From positions 16,302 through 80,301 of the forward strand of contig JAYPCI010000003.1 in NCBI GenBank assembly GCA_038124645.1: a stretch of DNA of 64,000 nt. The letters are read 5' to 3'. Origin of the DNA: JAYPCI01 sp038124645 (GTDB lineage: Bacteria > Pseudomonadota > Alphaproteobacteria > Pelagibacterales > Pelagibacteraceae). Shown here one piece after another: positions 10,393 to 17,953 of this stretch. The notes beneath the pieces are model-generated. The model worked only from the letters and a program-made list of their open reading frames with translations, ran no database searches and was not told the DNA's origin. Made by a program: the position numbers and the translations under genes. The stretch's first letter is position 1; every line of letters begins with the position of its first letter.

Positions 10393-10542
10393 TGAGCAGA
10401 TTTAATATGTTTTTAAGTTACAAGTAAATCGCTAGTGTGAACCAAATATTGTAATATTTATCCACAGAGATACCTCATTCGGTATTCGATGTTCACGTTT
10501 TGATTCACTTTTGATTCACTATTAGACTCATAATACAACCAA
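10393..10542. other. 150-base intergenic region with short direct repeats
   Basis: This spacer lies between the glycosyltransferase module (its 3' end) and the isomerase gene (its 5' end), so it should hold the isomerase promoter. It contains an 11-bp tandem repeat at 10498-10519, a preceding GTTCAC, and one perfect DnaA-box-like TTATCCACA at 10458-10466. No reading frame or convincing RNA hairpin is visible. Confidence 0.5.
10498..10519 (+). repeat. two tandem copies of TTTTGATTCAC
   Basis: TTTTGATTCAC occurs twice in direct tandem, preceded by GTTCACG and followed by GACTCA. The GA-TTCAC spacing of 11 bases is about one helical turn, which would suit a regulator bound on one face of the DNA. 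Function is unknown. Confidence 0.6.
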
Positions 10543-11418
10543 CTAGTGTATATCGCTTTTTGCATCCCGAATATTATCAAGAGCAGTATTGAGTCCTTCA
10601 GCGTTAGATCTTTGAGATGAAAAAAAGATAATCAAATTAAAGAACAATAATAATATCAAAAAAGATTTAAAAATATTTAAACTAAAAAATAGTTCTAATA
10701 AAAAGGCTGTGGCGAGATACAGTATTGATCTAAGATAAACTACCTTATTGAAAACAGAGATAATTGACATTGAGTGAATAAATAATTTTAAAAATGACAT
10801 TTTACTAGGCCCAAAATATCTATTCCCTCTGATACAATTAATGCTTTCTAATTTTTTAAATTTATTTCTAATTGTTCCAGAAAAATTATTCCACAAGGAT
10901 TTTTCATTAATTATTTTAGATACATTATCTTTTGTCAAACAAACAAAGTTTCCAAAATTCATAATTTTACCAGTAAAAATATAAGTTATAATTTTATGTA
11001 TTTGATAAAGTATTCTAAAAATTAATCCTTCAGATCTTTTGACACGTTTAGCGACAACAGGGAATTGACTATTTGCACCCATTTTATCTAAAAGCATTAC
11101 TACTTCCTCTGGTCGATCCTCACCATCAGCATCCATTACGACCACATAATCAAAATTTATATTTTGCATAATATATTTTAAACCTGCCGCAATACATCTT
11201 TGATGGCTTCGGTTTTCTCTCATATTAAGAATTGTAAGAGATTTTATATTATGTGGTTTATGAAGTGTATACGCAGTTTCTGTTGAAGCATCATTGACTA
11301 AGATTAAAGAAAATTCAAATTGCTTCAATGATGAAATTTGTCTGCTAATCTCAGCATAAAGTTTATTAACAGATTTCCAATCATTAAAAACTGGATTAAG
11401 GATTATTACTTTCTTCAT
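10543..11418 (-). CDS. family 2 glycosyltransferase with C-terminal membrane segments
   Basis: A 291-residue GT2 enzyme resembling dolichyl/undecaprenyl-phosphate sugar synthases. The GT-A fold is seen in VIILNPVFNDWKSV near the N-terminus and LILVNDASTE near residue 40. The metal-binding block MDADGEDRPEEV lies near residues 95-107. Two hydrophobic helices near the C-terminus (ILYLATAFLLELFF and FLILLLFFNLIIFF) should anchor it in the inner membrane. It overlaps the following membrane transferase by 4 bases. The pair looks like a lipid-linked sugar donor synthase plus its user, for envelope glycan modification. The sugar is not predictable. Confidence 0.82.
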   Translation of the reverse strand: MKKVIILNPVFNDWKSVNKLYAEISRQISSLKQFEFSLILVNDASTETAYTLHKPHNIKSLTILNMRENRSHQRCIAAGLKYIMQNINFDYVVVMDADGEDRPEEVVMLLDKMGANSQFPVVAKRVKRSEGLIFRILYQIHKIITYIFTGKIMNFGNFVCLTKDNVSKIINEKSLWNNFSGTIRNKFKKLESINCIRGNRYFGPSKMSFLKLFIHSMSIISVFNKVVYLRSILYLATAFLLELFFSLNIFKSFLILLLFFNLIIFFSSQRSNAEGLNTALDNIRDAKSDIH

Positions 11419-12791
11419 TTTCCAATCATGCAGATACCCTGATTATCAATTCTGCCGTAAAGACCAGGGCATATTTTTTGTTTTGAATTATCTGCATCAT
11501 ACCAAGTATAAATTACTCCACCGTCAGGATCTAATTCGTTTATTTTATCTTTAATATTATAATACCATTTAGGTCTTGAGCTCAAATGATAAGACAAATT
11601 TCCAGCAAACCACTCATCACCCACGACATATTTGATATCCGTAGAGAAGTTTTCTATCCATCTCTTTTCAACTAAATAGGCAATCTCTTTCCCTTCGTAA
11701 TCAGTTCTTTTATTTTCATTTTGAATTGAAACAATGCCATAAATTGTAGGAGATAATAAAAAAAGAAAAATAAAAGTTGAATAAAATAAAATTAATTTTT
11801 GTTTGAGATTTTTTTTAAACATATAAATAAACATTAATCCAAAAAAAAGATAGAAAGGTGAAAGCCACATGGTTCTAATTTTTACACCCATAATTGCAGA
11901 AGTAATAATAATTAATAGAATTGGAACAAAATTAATTAGTAATAAAAATTTTAAATTTTTATCATTTTTTAAAGATTTTATTGAAAATTTTTTTAAAGAT
12001 AAAATTAAAAGGAAAAAAAATATTAATATTATTAAAGTTTGTTTTACAATAAGTTCAATTGGAAATTTGAAATGGTTGAACCAAAAATTATCTTCTAATC
12101 CAGTTCTTTTAATGCCATAAGTTAATGTTATAAAATCATTCTCAAATAACCATATAATGTGAGGTATTAGAATTAAGATAAAAACAGTGCCTGGAATGAA
12201 ATAGATCTTTTTAAAAATTTTAGTGTTATAGATTTTTATAAAAAAGATTATTTTAATACCCAAAATTAAATAGATAAATAAATAATGTGTTAAAAATCCA
12301 AGGGCACAGAAGAATCCTAATAAAATCCAATTTATTATATTGGGCTTTGTTTCATTGAAGCATTTCCAACAGTACAAAACGGTTAGTGCTCTAAAGGGCA
12401 ACTGACAAACATAAACATTGAATTCTGGAGTTGTATAATTATGAAAATAAATAGCTTCTAACAATAAAACTGAAATTATAGCCAATTTATCATTTTTTAG
12501 AATTTCTTGAGATAGAATAAAAACAATATAAAAAGCGAAAATAACACATATCTGGCTGAGTAAATAATAAGCCCAATCGTTATTACCAAAAAAAAAATAA
12601 GTTAATTCAACAAATACTGCACTGATAGGCGGGTGTTTATTAAAACCCCAATCTAAATTACTTCCCCAGGCTAATGCCTCTATTGTATCTAAGGGTAGAT
12701 TATTATTTGTAAAAGTTGGAACCAAAGTCCAAATAATCAAATGACTAAAAAGATAAATATAAAATAACTTTAAATCACTTTTCATGATCAA
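11415..12791 (-). CDS. membrane glycosyltransferase, PMT/ArnT-like (GT39/GT83 type)
   Basis: A 458-residue polytopic protein with roughly ten hydrophobic segments. The first external loop has the acidic motif DTIEALAWGSNLDWGFNKHPP, characteristic of the PMT_2/ArnT superfamily. These enzymes take a sugar from a polyprenyl-phosphate carrier and attach it to a lipid or protein on the outer face of the inner membrane. The C-terminal domain (GDEWFAGNLSYHLSSRP onward) is soluble and periplasmic. Its 4-base overlap with the GT2 gene suggests that gene supplies the lipid-linked donor. The acceptor (lipid A, O-chain or protein) cannot be told from sequence. Confidence 0.8.
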   Translation of the reverse strand: MIMKSDLKLFYIYLFSHLIIWTLVPTFTNNNLPLDTIEALAWGSNLDWGFNKHPPISAVFVELTYFFFGNNDWAYYLLSQICVIFAFYIVFILSQEILKNDKLAIISVLLLEAIYFHNYTTPEFNVYVCQLPFRALTVLYCWKCFNETKPNIINWILLGFFCALGFLTHYLFIYLILGIKIIFFIKIYNTKIFKKIYFIPGTVFILILIPHIIWLFENDFITLTYGIKRTGLEDNFWFNHFKFPIELIVKQTLIILIFFFLLILSLKKFSIKSLKNDKNLKFLLLINFVPILLIIITSAIMGVKIRTMWLSPFYLFFGLMFIYMFKKNLKQKLILFYSTFIFLFLLSPTIYGIVSIQNENKRTDYEGKEIAYLVEKRWIENFSTDIKYVVGDEWFAGNLSYHLSSRPKWYYNIKDKINELDPDGGVIYTWYDADNSKQKICPGLYGRIDNQGICMIGK

Positions 12792-12814
12792 TTTTTAATA
12801 CAATTTTAAGTCTA

Positions 12815-12842
12815 TTGACATGAATAATTTGAGTTATATACT
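12815..12842 (+). promoter_or_regulatory. sigma-70-type promoter of the dksA-like gene
   Basis: A consensus -35 TTGACA (12815-12820) and a near-consensus -10 TATACT (12837-12842) are separated by 16 bases and lie directly upstream of the ATG at 12858, implying a very short leader. Confidence 0.75.
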
Positions 12843-12857
12843 CGCCGCTTTAAAAAT

Positions 12858-13280
12858 ATGCCAAAAGCAAGCAGCAAAAAAACTTATTCACCATCAGAAA
12901 AAGAAAAATACATGTGTGACAAACACAAAAAATACTTTACTGAGGCACTTCAAAACTGGAAAAAAGATATCATTAAGACTAATAATTTATCAAATATACT
13001 AAATTCTTCTGATGATAATTCAACCTCTGCAGATGTGGTAGATCAAGCATCTTCTTACACTGATAAATCTTTAGAGATGAGAACGCTATCGAGAAGCAGA
13101 AAACTTATCGAGAAAATTGAAGCAGCCTTAAGACGAATTAAAGATGGAACTTACGGTTATTGTTTAGAGACCGGAGAACCAATAGGACTTAAAAGATTAA
13201 TTGCAAGACCAATTGCAACTTTATCAATAGAAGCTCAGGAAAAACATGAGCGAAATGAAAAAATTTTTGCTGAAGACTAA
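12858..13280 (+). CDS. dksA: DksA/TraR-family transcription factor
   Basis: A 140-residue DksA-like regulator expected to bind RNA polymerase through the secondary channel and work with ppGpp. The coiled-coil middle (residues 70-105) is followed by the DksA globular block IKDGTYGYCLETGEPIGLKRL and ARPIATLSIEAQEKHE. Only the first Cys of the usual four-Cys zinc site remains; the other positions are Thr, Ser and Ala. Cys-poor versions of this exact block are common in alphaproteobacteria, so this is a family trait, not decay. It has a near-consensus promoter and converges on the GST gene with a 4-base overlap. Confidence 0.88.
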   Translation: MPKASSKKTYSPSEKEKYMCDKHKKYFTEALQNWKKDIIKTNNLSNILNSSDDNSTSADVVDQASSYTDKSLEMRTLSRSRKLIEKIEAALRRIKDGTYGYCLETGEPIGLKRLIARPIATLSIEAQEKHERNEKIFAED

Positions 13281-13903
13281 GGTTTTGGAATTTCCTCACC
13301 TGTTTTAAAAATATCATATCCAAGTTTTACAGCATTTCTTGCAGAGATATCTAAATACCACCTGGTTAAATTTTTATGATCTTTTAGTCCTATGTCATGC
13401 CATTCGTGTCTTGCGATCCAAGGAAAAGTAGCAATATCCGCGATGGTGTAATCCGATCCTGCTAGAAACTTTGAAACAGACAAACGCTCATCTAATTCTG
13501 AATATATTCTTCTACAAATCTTAAAATATCTCTCTTCACCAAATTTACTTTTTCCAGGATTGTAGTGATGAAATTGATGATGTTGACCTAACATCGGTCC
13601 AATATATGCCATTTGTGCCATCAACCATTGAGTTATTTCTAAACTTTGGTCTTTTTCAAAAAACTTACCACTTTTTTCAGCTAAGTAGATAAGTATTGCA
13701 CCAGACTCAAAAATTTTTTTACCTTTATCATGATCGATGATTACTGGAATTTTACTAAATGGGCTAATTGCTTTAAAATCTGGTTTAAATTGATCGTCTT
13801 TCATAATATTAATTTTGGTAATTTTGTAATCAAAGCCAATTTCTTCCAGCATAATAGAGATTTTTTTTCCGTTGGGTGTATTGGCAGTTAATAGTTCAAT
13901 CAC
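13277..13903 (-). CDS. glutathione S-transferase family protein (YfcG/YghU-like)
   Basis: A 208-residue GST. The N-terminal thioredoxin domain contains LLTANTPNGKKISIMLEE and the glutathione-binding cis-Pro and ESGAI blocks (PFSKIPVIID, FESGAILIYLAEKSG). The C-terminal helical domain contains LAGSDYTIADIATFPW. TPNG at the active site is typical of the YfcG/YghU group, which act more as disulfide-bond reductases than as classic transferases. It ends the ferredoxin-reductase-GST run downstream of proteorhodopsin, with 2 bases to the reductase gene, so it may share in redox control. Confidence 0.88.
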   Translation of the reverse strand: MIELLTANTPNGKKISIMLEEIGFDYKITKINIMKDDQFKPDFKAISPFSKIPVIIDHDKGKKIFESGAILIYLAEKSGKFFEKDQSLEITQWLMAQMAYIGPMLGQHHQFHHYNPGKSKFGEERYFKICRRIYSELDERLSVSKFLAGSDYTIADIATFPWIARHEWHDIGLKDHKNLTRWYLDISARNAVKLGYDIFKTGEEIPKP

Positions 13904-13905
13904 AA

Positions 13906-14919
13906 TTATTTTTTTAATCTTTCTTGAATAGTTTTTGACGACGTGGTGAATTCAAATCTATATTTCTCATTTGGTCTTGCCCTCGTAAAACATGCTCGTG
14001 CAGCTAGTGCCCCTTCATGAAAACCAGAAAGTATAAGTTTTAATTTACCTGGATAAGTACAAATATCACCAATAGCAAATATACCTTTTTTATTGGTTTC
14101 AAAAGTTTCTGTGTTAACAGCAACAGTTTTTTTATCAATATTTAAACCCCAATCTAAAATAGGTCCTAATTTCATAATTAATCCAAAAAAACCGAGCACA
14201 AAGTCAGTTTGAATTTCCTCAACTTTACCCTCTTCATTTTTAATAGAAATCGATTCTAATTTTTTAACTTCTTTTATTCCTTCAATTTGAAAAGGCGTTT
14301 TTAATATTACTTTATTAGATTTTTCTAAAGTTTTAATTTGATCCAAAGTATGTTGGGCACCTCTAAATTCATTACGTCTATGAATTAAGTAAACCTTTTT
14401 CGCGGTTTTAGACAGTTCGACAGCCCAGTCTAGAGCTGAGTCTCCACCACCAAAAATAGATATTATTTGATCTTTGAAAATTGATTTATTGGAGATTGAG
14501 TAAAAAACTTGTTTATTTTCAAATTTTTCTAACGCAGTTAACGAAATTTTTCTAGGTTCAAATGATCCTACACCACCTGCAATAATAATGCTTGAACACT
14601 TAAACTTATTACCCTTATTGGTTTCAACTAACCATTTATCATTATCTTGTTTTAATACCTGAACACGTTCATTTAAGTGAAAGTTTTTTTTAAAAGGTTC
14701 GATTTGTTTTAGAAGATTTTTTGTTAATTCCTCTCCAGTACACTCTGGTATTGCTGGAATATCAAAAATAGGTTTATCTGGGTAAAGTTCAATACATTGA
14801 CCGCCTGGTTTGTCAAGATTATCTATAACCTCACATGATAATCCAATAATTCCTAATTGATGAACCGCAAAGAGTCCTGTGGGACCAGCTCCAATGATGA
14901 CAACATCAGTTTCTTTCAT
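13906..14919 (-). CDS. thioredoxin-reductase-like ferredoxin--NADP+ reductase
   Basis: A 337-residue FAD/NAD(P)H flavoprotein. The N-terminal FAD Rossmann motif is VVIIGAGPTGLFAVHQLG, the NADPH motif is ISIFGGGDSALDWAVEL near residues 155-172, and the C-terminal FAD block is GIFAIGDICTYPGKLKLI. The Cys-x-x-Cys of true thioredoxin reductases is absent, which places it in the YumC-type ferredoxin-NADP reductase group. The adjacent ferredoxin gene (2 bases away) is the obvious partner. The pair could move electrons between NADPH and ferredoxin in either direction. Confidence 0.88.
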   Translation of the reverse strand: MKETDVVIIGAGPTGLFAVHQLGIIGLSCEVIDNLDKPGGQCIELYPDKPIFDIPAIPECTGEELTKNLLKQIEPFKKNFHLNERVQVLKQDNDKWLVETNKGNKFKCSSIIIAGGVGSFEPRKISLTALEKFENKQVFYSISNKSIFKDQIISIFGGGDSALDWAVELSKTAKKVYLIHRRNEFRGAQHTLDQIKTLEKSNKVILKTPFQIEGIKEVKKLESISIKNEEGKVEEIQTDFVLGFFGLIMKLGPILDWGLNIDKKTVAVNTETFETNKKGIFAIGDICTYPGKLKLILSGFHEGALAARACFTRARPNEKYRFEFTTSSKTIQERLKK

Positions 14920-14921
14920 AA

Positions 14922-15242
14922 TTAATTTTGTTTTGATGGTGTTGTAACTACAAGACCATCTAGTTCCTCAGAGACTATTAATTGACAACTTAACCTACTA
15001 TTTTTTTTGGGTTCGAAAGCTAAATCAAGCATATCTTGTTCTGCTTCTTCAATTTTATTTAATTTATCATACCAGTCTTCTGCGACATAAACATGGCAGG
15101 TGGCACAAGCCATAGAGCCTCCACAATCAGCATCAATGCCTGGAATGTTATTTTGAATTGCCCCCTCCATGACTGAAAGACCATTTTCAACTTCAATTGT
15201 TTTTTTATTATTCTCGCTATCTATATACGTAATTTTTGGCAT
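14922..15242 (-). CDS. [2Fe-2S] ferredoxin, adrenodoxin type
   Basis: A 106-residue ferredoxin. Four cysteines match the adrenodoxin/Isc-ferredoxin pattern: C-x5-C-x2-C in DADCGGSMACATCHVYV near residues 40-50, and the fourth in RLSCQLIV near 85. It has no signal peptide and is cytosolic. It sits between the ferredoxin reductase (2 bases downstream) and proteorhodopsin, from which a strong terminator separates it. It therefore probably has its own promoter within 15242-15272, or receives read-through transcription. Confidence 0.92.
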   Translation of the reverse strand: MPKITYIDSENNKKTIEVENGLSVMEGAIQNNIPGIDADCGGSMACATCHVYVAEDWYDKLNKIEEAEQDMLDLAFEPKKNSRLSCQLIVSEELDGLVVTTPSKQN

Positions 15243-15272
15243 TTAAATTCAAATATAAGGATCTAAAAAAAA

Positions 15273-15304
15273 AGGGCAAGCATGTAATAAAACATGCTCG
15301 CCCT
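15273..15304 (-). terminator. intrinsic terminator of proteorhodopsin
   Basis: Stem AGGGC-A-AGCATGT pairs with ACATGCT-C-GCCCT around a 6-base loop, with a single internal mismatch. On the minus strand the stem is followed by nine T (TTTTTTTTT). It lies 17 bases after the proteorhodopsin stop and before the ferredoxin gene, and should keep the abundant opsin message monocistronic. Confidence 0.92.
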
Positions 15305-15321
15305 AATTTATTTATTAAATA

Positions 15322-16095
15322 CTAGCTTCTTGATACTCTAGTATTCTGCATTGCAGCAGCCCAAATAATTAGACCAAATGCAATTTTATTTATGAAGTCA
15401 GCAGCGTTGTAAATAATGTTCAACGAGTTAGGGTCAACTCCACCAGTTAAGTAACCAAATACATAACCAAGTGGGTATACTGCCCAACCGATTGTAACAA
15501 TTATTCTCATAGCACTGAAAGCAGTAGCTAATGCTTTGTTACCGCTCTTTTGTGCTAACGTACCAGCTTCACCAGAGAATACTTCATATAGAATGTATAT
15601 CCAGCCAGCCATTCCGATAATGAAACCTACGAATGGTTGGATGTAACCAGCTTCACCTAAGTAGCCACCGATTAACATTACTAAAGTACCTAGTAAAAGT
15701 TTCCAGAATACAGAACCTGGAACTTTTCTTACTGCTGCTAATACAAAGTAGAACTCTAACATTAGCAATGGCACAGTAATTAACCAGTCAATATATCTGT
15801 ATACTGTTGGAGACTCTGAGTACATGACCCAGTATTCTCTCATGTATAAATAGTGAATGAAAGCAACACCAGTTACCAATCCAGCAACTGTTATTGAAAC
15901 TCTCCATGCAGGAGCAACTGAACCTCTTTCTAAAAAGAAGAAAGCAGTAGCAGCCATACATCCCATTGATACTATCCAGAAAGAAACTCCAACGAAGTCA
16001 TTCTGTGCTAGCATCACGGTATCAGCAGCATTTGCAGAAGTAGCTAAGCCTAAAAAAGCCACTGTTCCTAATACTGCTAAGATAAGTTTTCTCAT
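15322..16095 (-). CDS. proteorhodopsin, green-tuned light-driven proton pump
   Basis: A seven-helix type I rhodopsin of 257 residues that pumps protons outward using retinal. The signal peptide MRKLILAVLGTVAFLGLATS ends at ANA-ADT. Key residues are visible: the His of FIHYLYM (His75), and the helix C block RYIDWLITVPLLMLEFYF with the Asp97 acceptor, Leu105 (green tuning; Gln gives blue) and the Glu108 donor. The retinal Lys is in ADFINKIAFGLIIW. I chose the ATG at 16095 because the ATG at 16110 is immediately followed by a strong GGGAGG ribosome-binding site placed 5 bases before 16095. No crt/blh retinal genes are nearby. Confidence 0.97.
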   Translation of the reverse strand: MRKLILAVLGTVAFLGLATSANAADTVMLAQNDFVGVSFWIVSMGCMAATAFFFLERGSVAPAWRVSITVAGLVTGVAFIHYLYMREYWVMYSESPTVYRYIDWLITVPLLMLEFYFVLAAVRKVPGSVFWKLLLGTLVMLIGGYLGEAGYIQPFVGFIIGMAGWIYILYEVFSGEAGTLAQKSGNKALATAFSAMRIIVTIGWAVYPLGYVFGYLTGGVDPNSLNIIYNAADFINKIAFGLIIWAAAMQNTRVSRS

Positions 16096-16100
16096 GAAAA

Positions 16101-16106
16101 CCTCCC
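16101..16106 (-). promoter_or_regulatory. strong Shine-Dalgarno of proteorhodopsin
   Basis: GGGAGG on the minus strand, 5 bases before the ATG at 16095. It decides the start and shows that the in-frame ATG at 16110 is upstream leader. Confidence 0.85.
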
Positions 16107-16122
16107 TCATTTGTTAATTAAT

Positions 16123-16161
16123 AGTTTAAATTTAAACTACCCAACTTAGAGTAAATCTAAG
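16123..16161. promoter_or_regulatory. two inverted repeats in the proteorhodopsin leader/promoter
   Basis: A perfect 16-bp palindrome AGTTTAAATTTAAACT (16123-16138) is followed by CTTAGA-N5-TCTAAG (16145-16161). Both lie in the 200-base divergent spacer between proteorhodopsin and the prpE-like gene. They could be operators or leader hairpins; chance is quite possible in such A+T-rich DNA. Confidence 0.35.
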
Positions 16162-16312
16162 ATGGATAACTGTCATGAACATATAAAAATAAACACTTAG
16201 ATCAACCTTTTTATCTTCGAAAACATGTTGATTTTATTGATTTTTTTATTTTTTTTTAGGGATATTAGTGGCAAAGTTGTAATATAATTTAATTTAGGGG
16301 GACAATTAAGCA

Positions 16313-17953
16313 GTGAAGTATTTAGATATTTACAAAGATTCGATCAATAATAAAGAGAAATTTTGGCAAAATATTTCTGAAGAAATCTTTTGGTATAAGA
16401 AACCATCAACTATTTTAAATTCATCGAACCCTCCTTTTTATAAATGGTTCGAAGATGGTGTTACTAATACTTGCTACAACGCTGTTGATTATCATATTGA
16501 GCGAGGTCGTGGTGATCGGCTAGCAATTATTTATGATAGTCCAATCACTGGCGCAAAAAAAACTTACACTTTTAATCAACTTAAAGAGCAAGTTGCTAAA
16601 TTTGCTGGTGCTTTAAAAAATTTAGGTCTTAAAAAAGGTGAACGGGCAATAATTTATATGCCGATGATACCAGAAGCAGTCATTGCAATGCTAGCTTGTG
16701 CTCGTATTGGAGTGGTTCACTCAGTGGTCTTTGGTGGCTTCGCTGCTAAAGAACTTGCTAGTCGTATTGATGACTCAAAAGCAAAGATTATTATCTCAGC
16801 TTCATGTGGTTTTGAACCAGGAAGAACAGTTGAGTATAAACCATTACTAAATAAAGCGATTGAATTAGCACAACATAAACCAACGAAGTGTATAATTTTT
16901 CAAAGAGAGAAATTCAAATGTGAATTAAATGCAAAACTAGATCTGGCTTGGGATGATGTTATGAAAAATGCAAACCCAGTTGAATGTGAACAGTTAAAAG
17001 GAAGCGATTATGCTTATATACTTTATACCTCAGGCACAACTGGTCTTCCTAAAGGTATTGTCAGAGATATCGCTGGACACATTGTGGCTCTTAAATGGAC
17101 CATGAAAGCAATTTACAACGTTGATGAAAATGATGTTTGGTGGTCAGCAAGTGATATCGGTTGGATTGTGGGTCACTCTTATATTGTCTATGGTCCATTA
17201 TTCAAAGGCTGTACGACAGTTTTGTTTGAAGGTAAACCCATAGGTACGCCTGATCCTGGAGTTTTTTGGAGAGTAATATCAGAACATAAAATTAAATCAT
17301 TGTTTACTGCTCCAACTGCAATCAGAGCAATTAAGAAAGAAGATCCTGAAGGAAAATTTGTAAAAAAATATGATCTAAGTAATTTTAAATATCTTTTTTT
17401 AGCAGGTGAAAGATCAGATCCTGACACAATTAAATGGGCGGAGAAACTTTTAAAAGTTCCAGTGATCGATCACTGGTGGCAGACTGAAACCTCTTGGTCG
17501 ATTTCAGGNNNNNNNNNNNNNNNNNNNNNNNNNNNNNNNNNNNNNNNNNNNNNNNNNNNNNNNNNNNNNNNNNNNNNNNNNNNNNNNNNNNNNNNNNNNN
17601 NNNNNNNNCATAAAAATGTTGCTGAGTGTGCGGTGGTTGGTATAGCTGATAAATTAAAAGGTCAAATCCCAATTGGTCTAATCGCTTTAAAAGCTGGGGT
17701 AGATAGAGATCAAAAGGAAATCGCTAAAGAGTGTATTGATTTAGTTAGAGAAAAGGTTGGTCCTGTGGCAGCCTTTAAAGTTGTCATCGTTGTTAAACGA
17801 TTGCCAAAAACAAGGTCAGGAAAAGTTTTGCGAGGTACGGTTAGAAAAATTGCCGATAATGAATCTTACAATGTGCCACCCACCATTGATGATCCGGCTA
17901 TTTTAGACGAAATTAAAGCAGATCTAAAAACTCACGGAATTTTAAAATCCTAA
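16313..17953 (+). CDS. prpE: propionyl-CoA synthetase-like acyl-CoA ligase (contains gap)
   Basis: An AMP-forming acyl-CoA synthetase that activates propionate, or acetate, to its CoA thioester. The block DGVTNTCYNAVDYHIERGRG, the P-loop YILYTSGTTGLPKG and VWWSASDIGWIVGHSYI fit PrpE better than Acs. The C-terminal catalytic Lys is in PKTRSGKVLRGTVRKIA. It starts with GTG, with AGGGGGA 10 bases before it. A run of 100 N (17509-17608) lies between WWQTETSW and HKNVAECAVVG. Homologues have roughly 115 residues there, so about 0.35 kb is really missing. The frame is kept only because the true length and 100 agree modulo 3. Confidence 0.87.
   Translation: MKYLDIYKDSINNKEKFWQNISEEIFWYKKPSTILNSSNPPFYKWFEDGVTNTCYNAVDYHIERGRGDRLAIIYDSPITGAKKTYTFNQLKEQVAKFAGALKNLGLKKGERAIIYMPMIPEAVIAMLACARIGVVHSVVFGGFAAKELASRIDDSKAKIIISASCGFEPGRTVEYKPLLNKAIELAQHKPTKCIIFQREKFKCELNAKLDLAWDDVMKNANPVECEQLKGSDYAYILYTSGTTGLPKGIVRDIAGHIVALKWTMKAIYNVDENDVWWSASDIGWIVGHSYIVYGPLFKGCTTVLFEGKPIGTPDPGVFWRVISEHKIKSLFTAPTAIRAIKKEDPEGKFVKKYDLSNFKYLFLAGERSDPDTIKWAEKLLKVPVIDHWWQTETSWSISXXXXXXXXXXXXXXXXXXXXXXXXXXXXXXXXXXHKNVAECAVVGIADKLKGQIPIGLIALKAGVDRDQKEIAKECIDLVREKVGPVAAFKVVIVVKRLPKTRSGKVLRGTVRKIADNESYNVPPTIDDPAILDEIKADLKTHGILKS
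17509..17608. other. assembly gap of 100 N inside the prpE-like gene
   Basis: Exactly 100 N with unrelated flanks. By family length the real gap should be about 345 bases. Confidence 0.9.

Noticed and set aside
10458..10466. A replication origin suggested by a perfect DnaA box
   Set aside because: A single box, with about one expected by chance in this window, no box cluster, no A+T-rich unwinding element pattern and no dnaA, dnaN or gidA nearby.
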